Shown: positions 54,726-64,000 of the stretch, piece after piece
Numbering within the stretch: position 1 is the stretch's first letter
Layout: each line of letters starts with the position of its first letter
Source of the DNA: Yinghuangia seranimata
GTDB lineage: Bacteria; Actinomycetota; Actinomycetes; Streptomycetales; Streptomycetaceae
Assembly: GCF_029953285.1 (NCBI RefSeq)
Contig: NZ_JASAOI010000034.1
Location: 1-64,000, forward strand
DNA length: 64,000 bases
Direction of reading: 5' to 3'
Made by a program: the position numbers and the translations under genes
The notes under the pieces: model-generated
What the model was told of the DNA's origin: nothing
The model's input: only the letters and a program-made list of their open reading frames with translations
The model's database searches: none

Positions 54726-55415
54726 TCACGCCAGCAGCAGCACGTGCAGCCGCCGCGGCCCGTGCACGCCTTCGACGCGGTCCAGTTCGATGTCGCTGGT
54801 CGCGGACGGCCCGCTGATCCATGTCTGCGGCCGGTACGGGTCGAGCCGCGCCACCGCCTCCGGCACCGTGCCCACCAGCTGCTCCGCCCGCACCACGCAC
54901 AGGTGGTAGTCGGGCAGCAGCGACAGCGCGCGCCGCCCCTGGTCGGGTCCGCCGTCCAGGACGATCGTGCCGGTCTCCGCGACGGCGACCGCGCACTCGG
55001 TGGCCACGCCCTCCGCGGCGTCGAGTTGAGTGACCGTCAGCGGCGGGTCGTCGTAGACGAGTTCGACACCGGTCGCGGCGAGCCACGCGAGCCGCTCGCC
55101 CGGCGGCACCACCAACCGCCGTACCCCCGCCTCGCGCAGCAGCGCGGCGGCCGTCTCCACCAGGTCGGACGAGTCGGCGCGCAGCACGCGCGCCCGGTAG
55201 TCGGCGACCCGCTCCGCGAACCGCCCGACCAGGTCGGTGCCCGCGTCCCGTTCCCGGCGGTACGAGCGGTCCACCTCGGCGCGCGGCGGCCGGTTGTCGG
55301 CGAGGGCGTCGCGCAGCCGGCCGAGCATCTCGGCCTTCGAGGCCCCGCGTTCGACGGGCTCCGGCTTCGCGACCGGGGCGGTGTGCCCGCCGCGCCGCCA
55401 CGTCAGCTTGCTCAC
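54726..55415 (-). CDS. lutC: lactate utilisation protein LutC
   Basis: A 229-residue LUD-domain protein, third subunit of the lactate-oxidising LutABC complex. [37 protein letters not shown] is the LUD core, and [37 protein letters not shown] the family C-terminus. The GTG at 55415 overlaps the lutB stop by four bases (GTGA), with GGAGGAG upstream. Confidence 0.93.
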   Translation of the reverse strand: MSKLTWRRGGHTAPVAKPEPVERGASKAEMLGRLRDALADNRPPRAEVDRSYRRERDAGTDLVGRFAERVADYRARVLRADSSDLVETAAALLREAGVRRLVVPPGERLAWLAATGVELVYDDPPLTVTQLDAAEGVATECAVAVAETGTIVLDGGPDQGRRALSLLPDYHLCVVRAEQLVGTVPEAVARLDPYRPQTWISGPSATSDIELDRVEGVHGPRRLHVLLLA

Positions 55416-56935
55416 GGCTCCTCCAACCCGCCCGCGGTCCGCTTGTGCCAGGACCGGAACGACTCCGACGGCGGTGCGGGCGCGTCCCGGGCCGCCGTCC
55501 ACCGCCCGAGCGGCCCGCCGAGCAGCCGCGGCACCTTGCCGATCCGGCCTTTGCGTCCGACCACGTGCCGGCTGAACGACGCCGCGTGCTGCGCCAGTCC
55601 GAGCCGCCACGGCTGCCCGAACGCCCAGTCGACGGCCCGCATCGCGGCCTTCTCGGCGTGGTGCGCCGGCCCGCGCCCCAGGTCGGTCAGCTGCGCGCGC
55701 TGCCGGGTCAGGATCTGCGGGATGTCGATCAGTACCGGGCACGCCTCGAAGCACGCGCCGCACAGCGTCGAGGCGTACGGCAGCGACGCCGTCTGCGCGT
55801 CGACGTCGTGCTGGTTGAGGCCGCGCAGCTGCGGCGTGAGGATCGCCCCGATCGGGCCCGGGTAGACCGAGCCGTACGCGTGACCGCCCACCCGCTCGTA
55901 CACCGGGCACACGTTCAGGCACGCCGAACAGCGGATGCAGCGCAGCGCCTGCCGCCCGACGGGATCGGCCAGCACGTCGCTGCGCCCGTTGTCGAGCAGC
56001 ACGAGGTGGAAGTGCCGCGGCCCGTCGCCGTCGGTGACCCCCGTCCACATCGACGTGTACGGGTTCATCCGCTCGCCCGTCGAGGACCGCGGCAGCAACT
56101 GCAGGAAGACCTCCAGGTCCTCCCACCGCGGCACCAGCTTCTCGATGCCGAGCACCGTGACGAGGACGTCCGGGAGCGTCAGGCACATGCGGCCGTTGCC
56201 CTCGGACTCCACCACGCACACCGTGCCGGTCTCCGCGACCGCGAAGTTGCCGCCGCTGATCGCGACCTTGGCCGACAGGAACTTCTCGCGCAGGTGCAGT
56301 CGCGCCGCCTCGGCGAGGTCGGCCGGCCGCTCGGTCAGCCCCGCGGGCGCCGGCCGACCCACGCGCCCCATCTCCGCGACGAACACGTCACGGATCTCGC
56401 GCCGGTTCTTGTGGATCGCCGGCACCAGCAGATGCGACGGCAGGTCGTGGCCCAGCTGCACGATCATCTCGGCGAGGTCGGTCTCCCACGCGGCGATCCC
56501 GGCGCGGCCGAGCGCGTTGTTGAGATCGATCTCCTGCGTCGCCATCGACTTGATCTTCACGACCTCGTCGACGCCGTGCGCGCGCACGATGTCCACCACG
56601 ATCGCGTTGGCCTCGTCGGCGTCGCGCGCCCAGTGCACGGTCCCGCCCGCCGCGGTGACGGACGCCTCCAACTGCTCCAGGTAGCGCGGCAGATGCGCGA
56701 GCACGTCGTCCTTGATCGCGGCGCCAGCCGCGCGCAGCCGCTCCCAGTCCGGCAGTTCGTCGACGACCGCCTGCCGCCGGGCCCGGATCGTGTGCGTGGC
56801 CTTGCGCAGGTTCGCGCGCAGCTGCGCGTCCGAGAGCGCCGTGCGGGCCGCCTCCGGGAAGGGGGGCATGCCGAGGAACGTCGGCTCCGGCGGCCGCGGT
56901 TCGACCGCTCGCGGGTACGGCTGGACGCTGGTCAT
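55412..56935 (-). CDS. lutB: iron-sulfur lactate utilisation protein LutB
   Basis: A 507-residue protein with an N-terminal LUD domain and two [4Fe-4S] sites. The clusters bind C333-x-x-C336-x-x-C339-x-x-x-C343 (CIRCSACLNVCP) and C392, C395, C399 (CGACFEACP). It passes electrons from lactate to the chain with LutA and LutC. The C-terminal extension (FSRHVVGRKGRIGKVP) is typical. The ATG at 56935 overlaps the lutA stop by four bases. Confidence 0.94.
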   Translation of the reverse strand: MTSVQPYPRAVEPRPPEPTFLGMPPFPEAARTALSDAQLRANLRKATHTIRARRQAVVDELPDWERLRAAGAAIKDDVLAHLPRYLEQLEASVTAAGGTVHWARDADEANAIVVDIVRAHGVDEVVKIKSMATQEIDLNNALGRAGIAAWETDLAEMIVQLGHDLPSHLLVPAIHKNRREIRDVFVAEMGRVGRPAPAGLTERPADLAEAARLHLREKFLSAKVAISGGNFAVAETGTVCVVESEGNGRMCLTLPDVLVTVLGIEKLVPRWEDLEVFLQLLPRSSTGERMNPYTSMWTGVTDGDGPRHFHLVLLDNGRSDVLADPVGRQALRCIRCSACLNVCPVYERVGGHAYGSVYPGPIGAILTPQLRGLNQHDVDAQTASLPYASTLCGACFEACPVLIDIPQILTRQRAQLTDLGRGPAHHAEKAAMRAVDWAFGQPWRLGLAQHAASFSRHVVGRKGRIGKVPRLLGGPLGRWTAARDAPAPPSESFRSWHKRTAGGLEEP

Positions 56936-57717
56936 CGCGCCGCCAGGTCGCCGGACGGGAACGTGTCCAGCTCCGGATGCGGCCCGGTCGACGCCAGGAT
57001 GTCCGCCAGGTGCATGACCCGAACGCCCGCGTGCTGCCGTGACATCACACCCCCGATGTGCATCAGGCACGAGTTGTCGCCCGCACACAGCACCTGCGCA
57101 CCGCTCTCCAGCACCGCCGCGGCCTTGTCCCGCCCCATCGCCGCCGACGTCTCCGCGTTCTTGACCGCGAACGTGCCGCCGAACCCGCAGCACTCGTCCG
57201 CCCGCGGCAGCGCCACCAGACGCAGCCCGCGCACCGCCCGCAGCAGCCGCAGCGGCCGGTCGCCGACCCCCAGCGAACGCAGCGAGTGGCACGTCGGGTG
57301 GTATGCGACCGTATGCGGGAAGGACGCCCCCACGTCCCTGACGCGCAGCACGTCGACCAGGAACTCGCTCAGCTCGTACACCCGCGGCGCCACCGCCCCG
57401 ACCGCCTCGGCGAACCCGGCCGCCGTGGCCGGCGCCGCGCCCCCGACCAGCACCGGGTACTGCTCCCGCACCATCGCCGCGCACGAGCCCGACGGGGTGA
57501 CCACCGCGTCGTACGGCGCGAACGTTTCCACGAACGACCGCGCGATGCCGCGCGCCTCGTTGCGGTAGCCCGTGTTGAAGTGCATCTGCCCGCAGCACGT
57601 CTGGGCGTACGGGAAGTCGACCTCGTGGCCCAGTCGGCGCAGCAGCCGGACGACCGACTTCCCGGTCTCGGGGAACATCGTGTCGTTGAAGCACGTGATG
57701 AACAGGGCGATGCGCAC
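56932..57717 (-). CDS. lutA: lactate utilisation protein LutA
   Basis: A 261-residue CCG-domain protein, first gene of lutABC. Two CCG motifs are visible: TCCGQMHFNTG (C41, C42) and ECCGFGGTFAVKN, which hold the non-standard [4Fe-4S] clusters of this family. Cytoplasmic. The GTG at 57717 has GGAGGTGACTC upstream. It is divergent from the chimeric hydrolase-ABC gene. A regulator gene (LutR-like) is not seen in the window. Confidence 0.94.
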   Translation of the reverse strand: MRIALFITCFNDTMFPETGKSVVRLLRRLGHEVDFPYAQTCCGQMHFNTGYRNEARGIARSFVETFAPYDAVVTPSGSCAAMVREQYPVLVGGAAPATAAGFAEAVGAVAPRVYELSEFLVDVLRVRDVGASFPHTVAYHPTCHSLRSLGVGDRPLRLLRAVRGLRLVALPRADECCGFGGTFAVKNAETSAAMGRDKAAAVLESGAQVLCAGDNSCLMHIGGVMSRQHAGVRVMHLADILASTGPHPELDTFPSGDLAAR

Positions 57718-57844
57718 GAGTCACCTCCGAGATCGACTTTAAGGGCGGACGCGCGACCCCGCCCGCCCGTCCGCCACCGTCCGCGTCCGGGCCCGACCCT
57801 CCCGCTGCCCCGGACAGCGCGGTCCACGCCGTAATGTGCGGGCC

Positions 57845-60651
<2,807 letters not shown>

Positions 60652-60655
<4 letters not shown>

Positions 60656-61584
60656 CCGCGGACGAGACACCTGGAGGCACCGGCGCCGAGCGCAACGGCT
60701 CGGCGCCCGGCGGCAGTGCCGCGGTCGCCGTAGACACGGAATCCCACGCCCGCGCGCACGGATACCGGCCGCGCCACACCCTGCCGTTCCGCGTCGAGGC
60801 GCTGCGCCAGCTGCGCCGCCGACGCACGCTGATCATGCTCGGCCTGCTCGCGCTGCTGCCGTGGATCCTGGTCATCGCGTTCAAGGTCGGCGGCGACCCA
60901 CGGCGCGACAACGTGCCCACCCTCGTCGACGTCGCCACCGGCAGCGCGCTCAACCTCACCGCGTTCGCGCTGTTCGTCTCCACCGGCTTCCTGCTGGTCG
61001 TCGCCGTCGCACTGTTCTGCGGCGACACCATCGCCAGCGAGGCGAGCTGGTCGTCGCTGCGCTACCTGCTGGCCGCGCCCGTGCCGCGCGCGCGACTGCT
61101 GCGCGTCAAGCTCGCCGTCTCGCTCGCCTACAGCGCGCTGGCGCTGATCGTGCTTCCGGGGATGGCACTCCTCGCAGGCACCGTCGCGTTCGGCTGGGGA
61201 CCGCTGGAGATCCCGATCGGGGGGACGCTCACCAGCGGCGAGGCACTGCGCCGCATGGCGGTCGTCGTCGCGTACGGCATGGTCTCGCAACTGGTCGTCG
61301 CCGCCGTCGCGTTCTGGCTGTCGACGGTGACCGACGCACCGCTCGGCGCGGTCGGCGGCGCGGTCGGCCTGGTCGTCGTCTCCAACATCATCGACGCCGT
61401 CACCGCACTCGGATCATGGCGCGATCTGCTCCCCACACACTGGCAGTTCGCATGGATCGACGCCCTCCAGCAGGACGTGGAGTGGGACGGCATGGTCAAG
61501 GGCTCGGCGGTCTCGGTCGCCTACGCCCTCGTGTTCATCGCCCTGGCGTTCCGGCACTTCGAGCGCAAGGACATCGTCTCGTAG
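60652..61584 (+). CDS. ABC permease partner of the chimeric ATPase
   Basis: A 310-residue ABC-2 type permease with about six membrane segments (LIMLGLLALLPWILVIAF, ALFVSTGFLLVVAVALF, VSLAYSALALIVLPGMALLAG, and others). The N-terminal 40 residues are disordered. The loop FCGDTIASEASWSSLRYLLAAPVPRARLLRVK is typical of this family. The ATG at 60652 overlaps the ATPase stop (ATGA), so the two are coupled. Substrate unknown; the attached hydrolase suggests cleavage or modification of the exported molecule. Confidence 0.88.
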
Positions 61585-61590
61585 CCGCGC

Positions 61591-61618
61591 CGAGCGCCGA
61601 GCGCCGAGCGCCGAGCGC
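61591..61618. repeat. four tandem 7-bp units
   Basis: CGAGCGC repeated four times between the permease stop and its terminator. Prone to slippage, with no coding content. Confidence 0.9.
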
Positions 61619-61628
61619 CGGACGGCGC

Positions 61629-61662
61629 GACGCCGCCGTCGGTTCCGGCCGACGGCGGCGTC
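61629..61662. terminator. convergent terminator after the permease
   Basis: A 14-bp perfect stem GACGCCGCCGTCGG with loop TTCCGG. Confidence 0.88.
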
Positions 61663-61686
61663 TTCGCAGGGCTCGTACGATGCGTG

Positions 61687-63339
61687 TCAGCTACAGCTGA
61701 TCTGCGGGTTCGCCCAGTCGGCGTGGTCCCACCCGCTGCCGTCGCCGCCGTCGGTGACCACCAGGCGCAGCGTGGTTCCGTCGGTGAGGTCGGCGGTCAG
61801 ATGCTTGACGGGGGACTTCCCGGTGACCACACCGCTGTCGGCGACCTTGGTCTTGTCGCGGTAGATCTTGAAGTCGACCGAGCCGCCGCCGCGGGTCTCG
61901 TCGTCCACACCGACGTCGACGGTGAGGGTCTTGCAGGTGCGGCCCAGGTTGTACTCGACGGTGCTGGCCGCGTGGGTGCCGATGCCCTGGGCGTATGCGG
62001 CGCCCCGGATCGACATCGGGTGGCCGTCACCGGCGCCCCGTTCGCCGTTGCTCGTGTTCCGCTCCACCGGGCCCCAGCCGCCCGTGGCGCGGTTCCACGA
62101 CAGGCTGGTGAGCGGCACGGTGCGGTTCGTGGGCTTGCCGGGCGGGGGCGTGGGGACCGGCGTGGGGGTAGGTCCGGGCGTGGGCGCGGTGGAGGTGCCC
62201 GAGGGCGGGAGCGTCCACTTCTGTGCGGGCGTGCCCGCGCAGGTCTCGGTGGTCGGCCGTCCGTCGGCTCCGACCGTCAGGCACCGTCCGGACTGGCGGT
62301 TCTTGAGCGTCTGGGTGGCCGCGTCGTACGTCCAGAGCTTGGCCGGGGTGCCGACCCGCCCTTCGGGAGCGGCACCTTGGCAGGCCTGGCTGATGACGGC
62401 GTCGCCCTGGACGGCCAGACACGAGTCCCACCTCAGCCGCAGCGTCCCGTCCGCCGCGTACACCCAGGCCTGCGCACGGGCGTCGGAACAGTCGGCCGTT
62501 TCCACGGCCGGATCGGCGGGCGCACTCAGGCACTTCTGGCCGTTGTTGCGGACCGGGCCGCGTGTGGTGTTGCCTATGGCGCCGCGCTGAACGCTGTTGT
62601 CCGGCGTCACGTCGATCTTCGCCCGGCAGTCGCCGTCGCTGGCCTTCACGTCGTCGATCTTGGCCACGACCGAGCCGCCGTTTCCGCGCGGTACGCCGAA
62701 GGCGACCGCGGCGGCGGGCTGGTTGAAGCAGTTGGAGGCCGATGAGCTCCACTCGAAGTACTCGGTCCAGTCGATCAAGCCGCTCGGCGAAATGCCGGTG
62801 GCCCCACCCGACTTGATGCTGCCCACGGTGACGCTCGTGTGGGTCGTGTCGTCGGTCACCGTGGCGGCGAACCAACCGGGGTCGCCGGCGGGGGCGATGG
62901 TGAACTTGTAGGTGTGGCCCGCCTGCCAGTCCAGGAGCGCGAAGCAGTGCTGGCCGTCACCCTCGCCGCCGAACGGCTCGCAGACGCTGGTCGGCCCCGG
63001 CTTGGACTCCGTGGCGTCCCAGACCGAGTACAGGAACCGGCGCTTGTCGCCGCCGTTGCTCTGCATGCCGAAGTAGCCGCCGTGCTGGTTGTCGAAGCTG
63101 AACTGGTGGCTCCAGAAGATGTTGGCCGTGTACCCCGGGTCCAGCTGCGGGGTCGACGTCCAGGTGACGTCGTGCAGCGCGGGCGTGCCCGAGGGGAACG
63201 AATAGTACGTGTACGAGTTCGGGGTGGGGCCCGCCATGGCGGTGGAGCTGAGCATGTAGGTGACACCGGCCGCGATCAGGCCGAGGGATGCGGTGGCACC
63301 GACGATGCTGCGCCGTTTGGTCAGACGGTGGTTGCCCAC
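61687..63339 (-). CDS. secreted DUF3472-ricin lectin-NPCBM protein
   Basis: A 550-residue secreted protein. The signal peptide is within the first 36 residues (SIVGATASLGLIAAGVTYMLSSTAMA). Residues 40-240 match DUF3472 (FSFDNQHGGYFGMQSNG and TYKFTIAPAGDPGWFAATVTDD). Residues 255-375 hold a ricin B-type lectin domain (KCLSAPADP, SCLAVQGDA, RCLTVGADGRP with QKW). A Pro/Thr linker precedes a C-terminal NPCBM carbohydrate-binding domain (GIGTHAASTVEYNL, VDVGVDDETRGGGSVDFKIYRD). It should bind glycans outside the cell; an enzyme active site is not obvious. GTG at 63339. Confidence 0.85.
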   Translation of the reverse strand: MGNHRLTKRRSIVGATASLGLIAAGVTYMLSSTAMAGPTPNSYTYYSFPSGTPALHDVTWTSTPQLDPGYTANIFWSHQFSFDNQHGGYFGMQSNGGDKRRFLYSVWDATESKPGPTSVCEPFGGEGDGQHCFALLDWQAGHTYKFTIAPAGDPGWFAATVTDDTTHTSVTVGSIKSGGATGISPSGLIDWTEYFEWSSSASNCFNQPAAAVAFGVPRGNGGSVVAKIDDVKASDGDCRAKIDVTPDNSVQRGAIGNTTRGPVRNNGQKCLSAPADPAVETADCSDARAQAWVYAADGTLRLRWDSCLAVQGDAVISQACQGAAPEGRVGTPAKLWTYDAATQTLKNRQSGRCLTVGADGRPTTETCAGTPAQKWTLPPSGTSTAPTPGPTPTPVPTPPPGKPTNRTVPLTSLSWNRATGGWGPVERNTSNGERGAGDGHPMSIRGAAYAQGIGTHAASTVEYNLGRTCKTLTVDVGVDDETRGGGSVDFKIYRDKTKVADSGVVTGKSPVKHLTADLTDGTTLRLVVTDGGDGSGWDHADWANPQISCS

Positions 63340-63606
63340 TGAGCACGCTCTTTCGGGTTTACGGACAGCGGAGTTCGAGCCGCAGTCAACGCCGTTGTGG
63401 TGCTGCGAACGCTAGGGGTCCGAGGGCGCAAGATCACGGGCTGTCGGCACACTGGCCGGCCGGTTGACCATCCCTTAAGCGATCGCTCAGAGGGGGTTAA
63501 CGCCGAACCCGTGTTCACTTTTTCACTACCCGCAGGTAAGTTGCGCTCGCACGTGTTCCTGTAACCCCCGGTAAGCCCCATCCAGGCGCGATGAAGGCGA
63601 GGGAAC

Positions 63607-64000
63607 ATGTCTCCACCGATCCGTCCTCTGCACCGCATGGTCGGCGCGTTCGCGGCGATGCTGCTCGCGGCCGGCGGGCTCGGCGCGCTGACGGCCGGCA
63701 CGGCGCACGCGGCGGCCACGCCCGCACCGCTGCGCGCCGACCTCGAGGCCATCCGCGCGGCCGAGGCGCAGCAGCTGTACGGCGACCCGGCGATCAAGCC
63801 GGTCGACCAGCGCAAGACGTCGATCATCTCGCTCGGCGACAGCGAGATCTCCGGCGAGGGCGTCGGCACGTACGAGTCCCCCACCGACGGCCCCGACAAC
63901 TGGTGCCACCGCTCACCGCAGTCGGCGATCCACCGCACCGGCATCCCCGTCGACCTGACCTACAACGTCGCCTGCTCCGGCGGCAGTTCGGTCAACATCG
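63607..64000 (+). CDS. secreted SGNH hydrolase, 3' end beyond the window
   Basis: Only the first 131 codons are present. The signal peptide is MSPPIRPLHRMVGAFAAMLLAAGGLGALTAG then THA-AA. The SGNH block I is ISLGDSEISGEGVGTY, with the serine of GDS as nucleophile; NWCHRSPQSAIHRTG and NVACSGG match secreted esterases of this group (cysteine-rich, as in streptomycete esterases). ATG at 63607 follows GAGGG. It is divergent from the lectin protein gene with a 267-bp spacer. Confidence 0.85.
   Translation, partial: MSPPIRPLHRMVGAFAAMLLAAGGLGALTAGTAHAAATPAPLRADLEAIRAAEAQQLYGDPAIKPVDQRKTSIISLGDSEISGEGVGTYESPTDGPDNWCHRSPQSAIHRTGIPVDLTYNVACSGGSSVNI

Overview
This is a very GC-rich actinomycete chromosome segment, most likely from Streptomycetaceae or a close relative. 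The evidence is a chaplin surface protein (8266-8508), mycothiol conjugate amidase, several SigE-family sigma factors, GTP-dependent PEP carboxykinase and frequent GTG starts with strong GGAGG ribosome sites. No tRNA, rRNA, transposase, integrase, prophage or CRISPR array was recognised. The window reads as chromosomal, with a few accessory islands.

Layout. 1-12 kb holds mostly core genes: a thiolase, an SGNH hydrolase, cystathionine beta-synthase, an ACT-GNAT fusion, a chaplin, an SDR, an Asp23/Gls24 protein and a cupin. 12-16 kb is an accessory patch: two SMI1/KNR4 (SUKH-type) genes downstream of msrA, separated by decayed duplicates of the msrA 3' end. 16-26 kb carries a lipoprotein, cystathionine gamma-synthase, a sigma-like gene with a membrane partner, a MarR regulator overlapping threonine ammonia-lyase, a DrrAB-type exporter, greA and mca. 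26-40 kb carries a DUF255 thioredoxin-like protein, a GT87-type mannosyltransferase, a DHA2 exporter with its TetR regulator and operator, a PAQR protein, pckG, an isoprenyl transferase, a PIN-PhoH protein and a secreted transglycosylase-like protein. 40-45 kb has a second thiolase divergent from a tandem TetR protein, and ahpC-ahpD divergent from oxyR.

44.7-50.5 kb is the most unusual part. All on the minus strand are three SigE-family sigma factors interleaved with four single-pass membrane proteins. The membrane proteins fall into two alternating types, A and B, that share an extracytoplasmic domain with two conserved cysteines. A 31-nt leader is repeated at module junctions. This looks like a signalling cassette expanded by tandem duplication, with at least one sigma gene lost. 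The sequence shows no zinc-binding anti-sigma motif, so the membrane proteins are candidate non-canonical sigma partners.

50.5-64 kb returns to metabolism and secretion: a PatB/MalY-type lyase, a PPOX-fold protein, a DUF402 protein, fumarase and a lutABC lactate-oxidation operon. It also has a chimeric membrane protein joining an extracellular alpha/beta hydrolase to a cytoplasmic ABC ATPase, with its permease. The window ends with two secreted proteins, a DUF3472-ricin-NPCBM protein and an SGNH hydrolase cut by the window edge.

Four patches of nearly pure G/C (1-72, 874-906, 8571-8667, 35500-35590) look like low-quality or artefactual sequence. Coding ends next to them should be treated with care.
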